Both the position numbers and the translations under genes were made by a program. From Martinezella rhizogenes (GTDB lineage Bacteria > Pseudomonadota > Alphaproteobacteria > Rhizobiales > Rhizobiaceae), in assembly GCA_013322215.1 (NCBI GenBank), contig JAAMEZ010000014.1, forward strand, positions 310,001-374,000: DNA of 64,000 nucleotides. Direction: 5' to 3'. Below the pieces are notes generated by a model. The model ran no database searches. It was given only the letters and a program-made list of their open reading frames with translations, and was not told the origin of the DNA. Positions 36,532 to 44,386 of this stretch are shown here, piece by piece. The number at the start of each line of letters is the position of its first letter. Position 1 is the first letter of the stretch.

Positions 36532-38091
36532 ATGAACTTTCTGGGAAAAGACAGTTTTGCGGGTGCGCATCGGCAGGCTGCGTCAATCGACAGCAGGTCA
36601 TCCTCCGAATATTGGTGGGTGCCTGGGAGCCTGGCCATCTATTTCATCGTGCAGGCAGTCGTCCGCATCGCTATCTCCAACTCGCTGCGGATCGACGAAG
36701 CACAGCAGTTTCTCGTGGGCCAATGGCTCGCCTGGGGATATGACGCCCAACCGCCGCTCTACAACTGGATTCAGTACGGCATCTTCGAAATTTTCGGCAC
36801 GACTGTCGCATCGCTCGTCATAGTGAAGAATCTTCTGCTCTTCCTCGTCTACTTCGCTTATTACAAGCTTCTTGGACTGCTCGTGACCGACAAAAAGCTG
36901 GCGGCGGTCGGAACGCTGTCGCTCTTGACGATGCCACAGATGTTCTGGCAGGCGCAGAGAGACCTGACGCATACCGTCGGCACTCTGCTTGCGGTGCTGA
37001 TGCTAATCTACTTCGTCGTTGCGACCATTCGCCGCCCTACGGTCATTTCCTATGCGCTGATCGGCCTCTGGGCCGGGCTTGGAATGCTTACCAAATACAA
37101 CTTCGCTCTGGTCATTGTCAGCGTCCTCGTCGCGACCTTCTTTCATCCCGAAGGACGAAAAAGACTTTTGGACTGGCGCCTTCTGCTGACACTCGTGATC
37201 GCCGGTCTCGTGTTCCTGCCGCATGCCGTGTGGATGGTGTCCAACATGGACCGCGTCCTGACAACGACCGTAAACACCATGTCGGAACAAGGCGCCGGCG
37301 GAAAGCTTTCCGACATCGGTTTCGGACTTCTCGAACTGGTCAAAACGAGCATCGCAATCGTCGCGCCTACGAGCGTGATCTTTCTGCTGTTCTTCCGTCA
37401 ATCGTTCCTGCGTTCGCTGCGTGCCAGAAGCGAGTGGAGCGATTTCGTCGGAAGGATACTATTAAGCACGGTCGCGATTCTGCTGGTGTTGATACTGGTG
37501 ATAACGCTCACGGAGTTTCGCGACCGCTGGCTGCTCCCTTTCCTGTTTCTGCTGCCCGCCTACTTCTGTCTGAAACTCGATGCCGCGGGCGAGCAACTTG
37601 GCACTGAGATAAAGAAATTCCTTTATCTACCCATCGTCATGATGGTGGCACTGCCATTGATATTGGCGGGAGGCATCCTCTTCGCTCGGTTTTTCCATTC
37701 TTATGAGCATCTGAACACGCCCTATGCGACCTTCGTAGACAAAATCGTTGCCGCAGAAGGAAAACAACCCTCGGCAGTCGTGACGACGACCTGGCACAAG
37801 GCGGGCAATCTCCGTGTGAACATGCCACACACAGCCGTGATATCAACGGAATATCCTGCTTCGGACCTTAGTCGCCAGGTTATAGGAGATGGGCCGGTCC
37901 TGTTGGTCTGGAACGAGCGAGACGGGCATCAGTCAAGCATGCCGAACGCCTTGAAGCTATGGTTCACGTCGAAATTCGGAACAGCGGCGCAATTGCCATC
38001 GCAACAGGATATTGCCCTTCCCTATTATTACGGGAAGGACCCGGATCGCTATCATTTTGGCTATGCGTGGTATTATCCGAAGCCGAACTGA
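36532..38091 (+). CDS. GT39-type membrane glycosyltransferase (PMT/ArnT fold)
   Basis: Integral membrane protein of 519 residues with 10-12 hydrophobic segments, followed by a soluble C-terminal domain. The N-terminal loop after TM1 holds the acidic catalytic residue of the family in LRIDEAQQF (about residues 53-61), and AQPPLYNWIQY is the matching periplasmic PPL motif. Related proteins move sugars from a polyprenyl phosphate to lipid A, proteins or glycans. No adjacent sugar genes, so the acceptor is unknown. Start ATG 36532 has GGAGA upstream. Confidence 0.87.
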   Translation: MNFLGKDSFAGAHRQAASIDSRSSSEYWWVPGSLAIYFIVQAVVRIAISNSLRIDEAQQFLVGQWLAWGYDAQPPLYNWIQYGIFEIFGTTVASLVIVKNLLLFLVYFAYYKLLGLLVTDKKLAAVGTLSLLTMPQMFWQAQRDLTHTVGTLLAVLMLIYFVVATIRRPTVISYALIGLWAGLGMLTKYNFALVIVSVLVATFFHPEGRKRLLDWRLLLTLVIAGLVFLPHAVWMVSNMDRVLTTTVNTMSEQGAGGKLSDIGFGLLELVKTSIAIVAPTSVIFLLFFRQSFLRSLRARSEWSDFVGRILLSTVAILLVLILVITLTEFRDRWLLPFLFLLPAYFCLKLDAAGEQLGTEIKKFLYLPIVMMVALPLILAGGILFARFFHSYEHLNTPYATFVDKIVAAEGKQPSAVVTTTWHKAGNLRVNMPHTAVISTEYPASDLSRQVIGDGPVLLVWNERDGHQSSMPNALKLWFTSKFGTAAQLPSQQDIALPYYYGKDPDRYHFGYAWYYPKPN

Positions 38092-38264
38092 CCTGCGACA
38101 TTGCCGCCGCGCGACTTCATCGATGAAGAGATGGTTGAGGCGCGGCAAGTTTCCGCTGCACATTCGTCAATCGTGAGCAGTTTCCGCCGAGCATCACCCG
38201 GCGATGAAACGCCGTACGTATCTCGAACATCCAGTTTGGAAGCGAGTTGCTCGCGAATTGCCGG

Positions 38265-38885
38265 TTACCGCTCCAGCGCACCCTTTCCAGCAAGAATATG
38301 ATTGCGGAATTTCGCAATCCGTGCGCTTCGTGTTTCGGACTTCTTCACAGAATTCAGATTGAGCACATAGCTCTTCTTTCGCCCCGGCGTCAGATCATGG
38401 AAAGCCTCCGCCAGCTCGGGATCGGAATCCAGCGCCTCGATCAACTCGTCTGGCAATTCGACTTCGCTTTGCTCCTTCGGCGGCTTGATGCCAGCTTCCG
38501 CATAACCCATCGCCTCCTTCAGATAAGATCGGATGACAGGCTCCATCTTCGCGACGGCGTCATTGCTCACAAAGCGGATCATATCGGGATGCTGGGTGTT
38601 CTGCCCTTGCTTTTCGAGCACGCCCTCAGGGTCCTTCATCAGCGCCGCATTGAAGAAACTGGCGCGAAAATCGCCGCGAAAGGCACCAATGATCACGATG
38701 TTGCGGCCCTCATGCATGTAGCATGGATGCGCCCACTTGACCGTCTCGACGAGCCCCGCCTCCAGACAGATTCGGCGAAGTTTGTTCAGACCGTCAATCC
38801 ACAGCCTCGTCGAACAGTCCGGCGTCGCAAAGCGTTCGCATCGTCCGCATCCCTTGGTAAAGAAGTCCTCGATATCGGTAATCAT
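38265..38885 (-). CDS. DUF1801/YdeI-family protein
   Basis: Protein of 206 residues from ATG 38885 (MITDIEDFF); GTG 38897 is the alternative. An N-terminal DUF1801-type domain includes ETVKWAHPCYMHEGRNIVIIGAFRGDFRASFF, and the C-terminal part LDSDPELAEAFHDLTPGRKKSYVLNLNSVKKSETRSARIAKF is the YdeI/OmpD-associated module. The role is not well defined; the members are linked to acid or peptide resistance in enterobacteria. It follows the glycosyltransferase gene in convergent orientation. Confidence 0.85.
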   Translation of the reverse strand: MITDIEDFFTKGCGRCERFATPDCSTRLWIDGLNKLRRICLEAGLVETVKWAHPCYMHEGRNIVIIGAFRGDFRASFFNAALMKDPEGVLEKQGQNTQHPDMIRFVSNDAVAKMEPVIRSYLKEAMGYAEAGIKPPKEQSEVELPDELIEALDSDPELAEAFHDLTPGRKKSYVLNLNSVKKSETRSARIAKFRNHILAGKGALER

Positions 38886-39018
38886 TTCCTCATCCACTTC
38901 GTAGTCCGGCTATTTGACGCATCCATGCCATCAGCCCGAGCAGGATAAAAACCTGACGAAAGCAAGCGGCCGGACCATACTCGCATGATTGTACCCCGGG
39001 GCTTGCCAGCGATAGGTC

Positions 39019-39450
39019 TCAACTCACTTCCGCCAGCACCTGTTCCAGTCTTTCAAGGAATTGCCGCCATCCCGCGTTGGCCCCTCCATAGGCCTGCTTC
39101 TGGTCCGGTCGGAAGCCAACCTGCTCCATGCGCAGATGGGTTCCCTTATCCGTCTGCATCAGCATAAAGGTCACGACGCTCTTCAGATCGAAAGCCGGAT
39201 CATCATGTGCAAAATTCCATCGATAGGACAGCCTGCTGTTCGGCTCGACGATGAGCACCTCGCAATCCAGGATACCGCCCCAGTCGCTGTGAAAGCTAAA
39301 CCGGTGGCCTAGGACGGGAACGAAGTCATTCCTCATCAGCCACTCTGCCATCAGATGCGGCTGTGTGAGTGCGCGCCAGACCTTTGCCGGCGGATGCGCA
39401 ATTTCGCGCTCAACGACGACAGCGCGCACTTCGCCCGATGCCGCCTTCAT
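39019..39450 (-). CDS. SRPBCC-family protein (AHSA1-like)
   Basis: START-like lipid/ligand-binding fold of 143 residues. It starts with VVVEREIAHPPAKVWRALTQPHLMAEWLMRNDF, the usual AHSA1 beginning, and ends with GWRQFLERLEQVL, the long C-terminal helix. Its ATG overlaps the stop of the ArsR gene by 4 bp (39447-39450), so it is the regulated partner of the repressor. Such ArsR-SRPBCC pairs are frequent in alphaproteobacteria; the ligand is unknown. Confidence 0.9.
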   Translation of the reverse strand: MKAASGEVRAVVVEREIAHPPAKVWRALTQPHLMAEWLMRNDFVPVLGHRFSFHSDWGGILDCEVLIVEPNSRLSYRWNFAHDDPAFDLKSVVTFMLMQTDKGTHLRMEQVGFRPDQKQAYGGANAGWRQFLERLEQVLAEVS

Positions 39451-39770
39451 TGATCCATCCGATCGAGCAAGCCTTCGAGATCGTCGAACTTGTCTTCCCA
39501 GAAACCGGCCATTTCGCTCGTCCAGTCAAGCAATGGCGCAAGAGCGTTTCGTTGTGCGCGATAATGCGTCTGGCGTCCTTCGTGCCGGTCACACACCAGC
39601 CCCGCCTGTTTCAGAACGGCTAGATGCTTTGAAACACCCGGCTGGGAGACCCCGGCGTAAGCCGTGAGCGCAGCGACGGTCTGATCGCCGCCACGGCACA
39701 ATCGCTCGAATATCGCCCGCCGCGTCGGATCGGCGAGCGCGCGGAAAATAGGATCATGGGTATTTGCCAT
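39447..39770 (-). CDS. ArsR-family regulator
   Basis: Winged-helix repressor of 107 residues. The recognition region is VAALTAYAGVSQPGVSKHLAVLKQAGLV, and the wing is DRHEGRQTHYRAQRNALAPL. It lacks the cysteine pair CVC of metal-sensing ArsR proteins; thus it probably senses something other than arsenite or cadmium. The ATG is preceded by a nested palindromic operator at 39775-39825. The first gene of a two-gene operon with the SRPBCC gene. Confidence 0.92.
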   Translation of the reverse strand: MANTHDPIFRALADPTRRAIFERLCRGGDQTVAALTAYAGVSQPGVSKHLAVLKQAGLVCDRHEGRQTHYRAQRNALAPLLDWTSEMAGFWEDKFDDLEGLLDRMDQ

Positions 39771-39774
39771 GGCA

Positions 39775-39825
39775 ATTCATAACTCTGCGGCTATTGATTT
39801 GATCAATAGCTGACAGGCTATGAAT
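39775..39825. promoter_or_regulatory. Nested palindromic operator upstream of the ArsR operon
   Basis: The inner palindrome GCTATTGAT-TTG-ATCAATAGC (39790-39810) is flanked by outer arms ATTCATA (39775-39781) and TATGAAT (39819-39825). Both dyads share the same centre at 39800. It begins 5 bp before the arsR start codon. Very likely the autoregulatory site. Confidence 0.82.
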
Positions 39826-39854
39826 GAGTCAAGCGTGGATCAGCCACGCTGTTC

Positions 39855-40652
39855 TCAGGCGCTCGCGCCCAGCATCCGGAGGAAATCCACATCGTCGCCG
39901 ATGAGAGCATCGACCAGCCGGTCCCTGACACAGTCCCGGATCATCGGCAGCGGGTCCCTGCCGCCCTGCCAGAAGATGGCAAGCTTTTCCGGCAGCGGCA
40001 GGCTCAGGCGCACGGCAATGCCGGCCTCCTGCAGCGCCTCGGCGTCGGCGCGGTGAAAGCGGTTCAATTCCAGCGAGACACCATCAATGCCGCCGGCGCG
40101 CATCGAGGCGACAATGTCCACGGGGCGATGGTGAAGGATCGCTTCCGTCTCCAGGCGCGGTTCGATCTCTTTCACGCGCATCAGATCGATATGGTCGAAG
40201 GAGGATATGGCAACATGGTCGAAAGCGTCGAGCTCTCGCAACGTGCCGATCATGATATCGATGAGGCGATCGGGACGTTCGGGCTCCTTCATTTCGATCG
40301 CAAGGCGGGTATCCGTTTGCTTGGCCCACAGCAGCGTATCGGCAAGCGTCGGCACACGGGTCCCGGCAAAGCGCGGGTCGAATTTCGCACCAGCATCGAG
40401 CGAAAGAATGTGCTGGAGATCATGATCTGCAACGAAGCCGAAGCCGCTGGTCGTCCGACCAAGCGTTCTGTCGTGGATCACGACGATCTGGTCGTCACGC
40501 GTCAGCATGAGGTCGATTTCGCACTCGTTGGCGCCTGCGTTCACACCCTCCTGGAAGGCGAGAATAGTGTTTTCCGGGAAGCGCCGGCTGAAGCCGCGGT
40601 GAGCGGCAATGCGGAGCGAACCATGACGAGCAGCGTGAAGGGGCAAAGGCAA
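39855..40652 (-). CDS. Glycerophosphodiester phosphodiesterase
   Basis: GDPD enzyme of 265 residues, hydrolysing glycerophosphodiesters to glycerol-3-phosphate and an alcohol. The catalytic set is complete: His18 and Arg19 in AAHRGFSRRFPENT, Glu43, Glu45 and Asp47 in NECEIDLML, and His60 in VVIHDRTLG. No signal peptide is seen, so it acts in the cytoplasm. It is the last gene of a peptide-type ABC importer operon, 39 bp after the permease, so it probably processes the imported compound. Confidence 0.92.
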   Translation of the reverse strand: MPLPLHAARHGSLRIAAHRGFSRRFPENTILAFQEGVNAGANECEIDLMLTRDDQIVVIHDRTLGRTTSGFGFVADHDLQHILSLDAGAKFDPRFAGTRVPTLADTLLWAKQTDTRLAIEMKEPERPDRLIDIMIGTLRELDAFDHVAISSFDHIDLMRVKEIEPRLETEAILHHRPVDIVASMRAGGIDGVSLELNRFHRADAEALQEAGIAVRLSLPLPEKLAIFWQGGRDPLPMIRDCVRDRLVDALIGDDVDFLRMLGASA

Positions 40653-40691
40653 TGCAAGTCTCCTTGGAAGTCAGGTCTTTACGGGGGCAAT

Positions 40692-41582
40692 CTAGTGAAG
40701 TGTCGGATCGAGAACGTCGCGCAGATAGTCGCCGATCAGGCTGATCGACAGCGACAGGATGAAGATCACGATGCCCGGCAGGATAGCGATCCACCACTCG
40801 GTCATCACATAGTCGCGGCCTGCACCGACCATGCTGCCGAGGCTGACAAGCGGCGGCTGGATGCCGAGGCCGAGGAAGCTCAGCGCCGATTCCTGCAGCA
40901 GAATTTCCGGCAGGACGATCGTCAGGTTGACGAGGACGACGGAAAGGATGTTGGGCAAGACGTGCAAAAAGGCGATGCGTCCTGTTCCGGCGCCATTGCG
41001 CCTCAACGCCGCGACATAGCCGCGCTCGAGCTCCAGCCCGGCCATGGTCCGAACCAGCCGCGCGTAACGCTCCCAGCCGTAGAGGCCGAGCAACGCCATG
41101 AAAAGCCAGAGATTATCGCCGAAGAAGGCGAGAACGGCGAGCGCGATGATCAGGAACGGCATCGATGCCTGAAAATCCACGGCGACGCGGATCAGCATGT
41201 CGGCAAATCCGCGGCCAAAAGCGGCAAGCAGCCCAAGCACCGTGCCAAGCGCCAAGCTGATCGCCGAAGCGCCGAGCGCGATCAGCAGGCTGGTGCGCAA
41301 GCCGTAGAAGATCCGGCTCAGAATATCGCGACCGAGCTCGTCGGTGCCGAGAATATGCTTGAACGAGCCGCCGAACAGGATCGGCGGCGCCTTGCGGGCA
41401 TGAAGATCGATCTGTGCAAAGCCATGGGGTGCCAACACATTGGCAAAGATCGCGACCAGAATGAAGGTCACGAGGATGAGGGCACAAACCGCCGTCATCA
41501 GATCGAACCGAAGGCTGGGCCGGAAGGTTTTCTCTGATCTGACCTTTTGGGAAACATCGGCGCCGGTCGCTGTATTCGCCAT
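40692..41582 (-). CDS. ABC transporter permease, DppC/OppC type
   Basis: Inner-membrane permease of 296 residues from ATG 41582, with a long N-terminal cytoplasmic part, TM1, and the family's DELGRDILSRIFYGLRTSLLIA stretch. The EAA loop is AALRRNGAGTGRIAFLHVLPN. Partner of the DppB-type permease encoded just before. The frame upstream to 41621 overlaps that gene and lacks a start signal. Confidence 0.92.
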   Translation of the reverse strand: MANTATGADVSQKVRSEKTFRPSLRFDLMTAVCALILVTFILVAIFANVLAPHGFAQIDLHARKAPPILFGGSFKHILGTDELGRDILSRIFYGLRTSLLIALGASAISLALGTVLGLLAAFGRGFADMLIRVAVDFQASMPFLIIALAVLAFFGDNLWLFMALLGLYGWERYARLVRTMAGLELERGYVAALRRNGAGTGRIAFLHVLPNILSVVLVNLTIVLPEILLQESALSFLGLGIQPPLVSLGSMVGAGRDYVMTEWWIAILPGIVIFILSLSISLIGDYLRDVLDPTLH

Positions 41583-41607
41583 GGCTGATACCTTTCGAGG
41601 CGGCCGA

Positions 41608-42534
41608 TCAGGCCGATGCACGATGCCGCAGACGCGGATCGGCGAGAATGTAGAGACAATCGATCATGAGATTGGCCGTCACCATCGTCGCCGTGATGAG
41701 CAATACGATGGTCTGCACGATGTTCAGATCGCGCTGCGCGACGGAGGAGACGAGAAAGCGGCCGACACCCGGCCAGGCATAGACGCTCTCGACCACGGCC
41801 GCGCCGCCAATCATGCCGCCGACGAGAAAGCCGAGCATCGTCAGAAGCGGCAGGGCTGCATTGGGCATGATATGCCGCCAAAGAAGGGCGCTTTCGCCGA
41901 TGCGCTTGGCACGCGCCGCCAATATGAAACGCTGTCCCAGCACCTCCAGCACGCTTGAGCGGACGAAGCGGGCGATGATGCCGGCGTTGTAGAGACCGAT
42001 GACCAGAACGGGCATGACGAGATGTGCCATCGTCGATCCCCCACCGCTCGGCAATAGCCGCAGGGAGACGGCGAAAAGCTGGATGAGCAGGATAGCGATC
42101 AGGAAATTCGGAAGCGAATGCATCAGCACCGCAAGCGCCATCACGAAACGGTCGATCAAGCCGCCGCGATTGCGCGCGGCCAGAATGCCGAAGGGCACGC
42201 CGGCGCCGAACGCCAATATCAGGGCGGCGCCCATCAATTCCAGCGTCGCTGGGACCTTCGACATGACCAGTGTCAGCGCGTCCTGCCCATTCAGCAGCGA
42301 CGTACCGAAATCGCCGCGCAGAAGATGGCCGAGATAGGCGAAATACTGGATGTAGAGCGGCTGATCGAGACCCCATTGCTGCCGCATCAGCGCCACCACT
42401 TCCGGCGGCGTCTCGATGGGCAACAGAGAATGCAACGGGTCGCCGCTGACGCGCAGAATGACGAAGGTGAAGGTCATCGCCAGGAACAGCGTCACGAGTG
42501 CTCTTAGAAACGCCCGCAGGATGGATTGAAGCAT
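41608..42534 (-). CDS. ABC transporter permease, DppB/OppB type
   Basis: First permease of the peptide-type importer, 308 residues. N-terminal TM, then a periplasmic loop containing GDPLHSLLPIETPPEVVALMRQQWGLDQPLYIQYFAYLGHLLRGDFGTS, and EAA loop AARAKRIGESALLWRHIMPNA, all typical of DppB. The gene lies 11 bp after the ATPase stop, so it is in the same operon. Confidence 0.92.
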   Translation of the reverse strand: MLQSILRAFLRALVTLFLAMTFTFVILRVSGDPLHSLLPIETPPEVVALMRQQWGLDQPLYIQYFAYLGHLLRGDFGTSLLNGQDALTLVMSKVPATLELMGAALILAFGAGVPFGILAARNRGGLIDRFVMALAVLMHSLPNFLIAILLIQLFAVSLRLLPSGGGSTMAHLVMPVLVIGLYNAGIIARFVRSSVLEVLGQRFILAARAKRIGESALLWRHIMPNAALPLLTMLGFLVGGMIGGAAVVESVYAWPGVGRFLVSSVAQRDLNIVQTIVLLITATMVTANLMIDCLYILADPRLRHRASA

Positions 42535-42545
42535 TGTCTGTTCCT

Positions 42546-43418
42546 TCAGAGCGTTTCAAGCATGGCTGCCGCCGCCTGCTGCACCCTGCCGCGCCGCCCG
42601 CGGGGAACGGCGGAGAGGAGCTTTGCGGTATAGGGGTGGGTCGGGTTTGCGAAGACCTCATCCGTCGGACCGGTCTCCACGATCGAGCCCGCCTCCATGA
42701 TCGCCACGCGATGTGAGACATGCCGGACCACCCGCACGTCATGGCTGATGAAAAGCAGCGACAGGCCGCGGGCTCGCTGCAATTCGAGCAGGAGATTGAG
42801 CACCTGCGCCTGCACCGAGACGTCGAGCGCCGAGACCGGCTCGTCGCAAAGCAGAATTTGCGGCTCGACCACCAGGGCACGGGCGATGGCGACGCGCTGG
42901 CGCTGGCCACCGGAGAGCTGATGCGGAAATTTCTGCAAGGCGGAGACCGGCAGGCTGACGGCTTTGAACGTCTCCGCCGCGCGATCGAGCCTGCTGGCCG
43001 GATAGCCGATGCCGTGAATTGCCAGCGTCTCCACCATCTGATGACCGACGCTCCGGCGCGGATCGAGCGCGCCCATGGTATCCTGCGAAATGACCTGGAG
43101 ATGTTTTGCCAGACCACGCCGGTTCGGCTTCATCAGGCTTTTGAAGGACTGGCCGAACAGCGTGATTTCGCCTGACGTCGGCTCGCGGTCGCCGCAGAGC
43201 AGCGAGGCAAGCGTTGACTTACCGCAACCGGACTCGCCGACAAGACCCAGGGTCTCGCCGGGCTTCAACTCCAGGCTCACATCCTTGATGGCGTGAAATC
43301 CCTTCACCCGTCCCGGCCAAAGGGAAAAGCCCGGCGCATAGGAAAATTGCAGATCGCGGGCGGCAAGTGCCGCGCCAGCAATCTGCGCATCGGGTGGCAT
43401 TTGCTTCTCAGGCATCAT
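42546..43418 (-). CDS. ABC transporter ATPase, DppF/OppF type
   Basis: ATPase subunit of 290 residues from ATG 43418, which has GGAG upstream; the longer frame to 43463 runs into the previous gene. Walker A GESGCGKST, signature LSGGQRQR, Walker B ILLCDEPVSALDV and switch histidine FISHD are present, with the DppF-style end NPTHPYTAKLLSAVP. Its start overlaps the stop of the preceding ATPase gene. Together the two ATPases power the permease pair. Confidence 0.93.
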   Translation of the reverse strand: MMPEKQMPPDAQIAGAALAARDLQFSYAPGFSLWPGRVKGFHAIKDVSLELKPGETLGLVGESGCGKSTLASLLCGDREPTSGEITLFGQSFKSLMKPNRRGLAKHLQVISQDTMGALDPRRSVGHQMVETLAIHGIGYPASRLDRAAETFKAVSLPVSALQKFPHQLSGGQRQRVAIARALVVEPQILLCDEPVSALDVSVQAQVLNLLLELQRARGLSLLFISHDVRVVRHVSHRVAIMEAGSIVETGPTDEVFANPTHPYTAKLLSAVPRGRRGRVQQAAAAMLETL

Positions 43419-44382
43419 GGGAGCTCCATGGATTGAAGCAGGCAAGCGCTGCCGCACCGGCAATCAACGGCGGAACCATCGTCGCGCAATTCGGTTCCGC
43501 GCGCGGACAGCGGGGTGCGAAGGCGCAGGCCTGCGGCAGGTCATCATGCAATTTCAGCTCACCGGGAATGTCCGCAAGCCTCTCCAGCGGCCTGCCCCGG
43601 CCAGGCATCGCCTCCAGCAGCAGCCGCGTATAGGGATGGCGCGGATTGTCGTAGAGATCGTCGGTGCGATTGATCTCGACCAGCGACCCCGCATACATCA
43701 CCGCGATACGGTCGCAGACCTCCGAGACGAGATCGAGATCGTGGCTGATGAAGATCATGGGGATGCCACGCTCACGCACCGCCTTGACCAGGAGAGCGAC
43801 GACCTGCGCCTGTACCGTGACGTCGAGCGCCGTTGTCGGCTCATCAGCGATGATCAATCGCGGCTGCATGGCAAGGGCCGTCGCGATCATCACGCGCTGG
43901 CACATGCCACCGGAAAATTGCGCGGGATAGGCATTGTAGCGCGTCTCGGGTTGCGGAATGGCGACTTCCGCCAGAAGCCGGAGCGCTTCGTCCCTTGCCT
44001 CCTTTGCCGACATGCCGGCGCTGATGGCCGCCTCGGCGATCTGGGAGCCGATGGTGCGCACCGGATCGAGGCAGGAGACGGGCTCCTGAAAGATCAACCC
44101 GATCGGCGGCAGCTTCACCCGCGACCGCCGACCAAGCTCGGCCGCATCATACATGGCGTCCTGGAAGGAAATATAGCCCGTCGCGCTGGCGGTCGATCCC
44201 AGAAGACCTGCAAGCGCAAGGCAGGTGAGGCTCTTTCCCGATCCGCTCTCTCCGACGATGCCGAGAATCTCGCCCTCGGCAAGGTCGAAAGATACGTTGT
44301 TGACCGGATGAAACCGCCCGGCACCCGTTCTGAACGAGACGCTCAGATTGTCGACCGAAAGGACAGGTGTCGCCACTACCAA
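43408..44382 (-). CDS. ABC transporter ATPase, DppD/OppD type
   Basis: First ATPase of the importer, 324 residues, TTG start at 44382 only 4 bp after the binding-protein stop (a GTG at 44376 is possible). Walker A GESGSGKS, signature FSGGMCQR, Walker B LIIADEPTTALDV, switch FISHD, and a C-terminal ACAFAPRCPRAEPNC with the four cysteines of the peptide/nickel family. The cysteine cluster may hold an iron-sulphur site as in related ATPases. Confidence 0.92.
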   Translation of the reverse strand: MVVATPVLSVDNLSVSFRTGAGRFHPVNNVSFDLAEGEILGIVGESGSGKSLTCLALAGLLGSTASATGYISFQDAMYDAAELGRRSRVKLPPIGLIFQEPVSCLDPVRTIGSQIAEAAISAGMSAKEARDEALRLLAEVAIPQPETRYNAYPAQFSGGMCQRVMIATALAMQPRLIIADEPTTALDVTVQAQVVALLVKAVRERGIPMIFISHDLDLVSEVCDRIAVMYAGSLVEINRTDDLYDNPRHPYTRLLLEAMPGRGRPLERLADIPGELKLHDDLPQACAFAPRCPRAEPNCATMVPPLIAGAAALACFNPWSSHDA

Positions 44383-44386
44383 CAGC

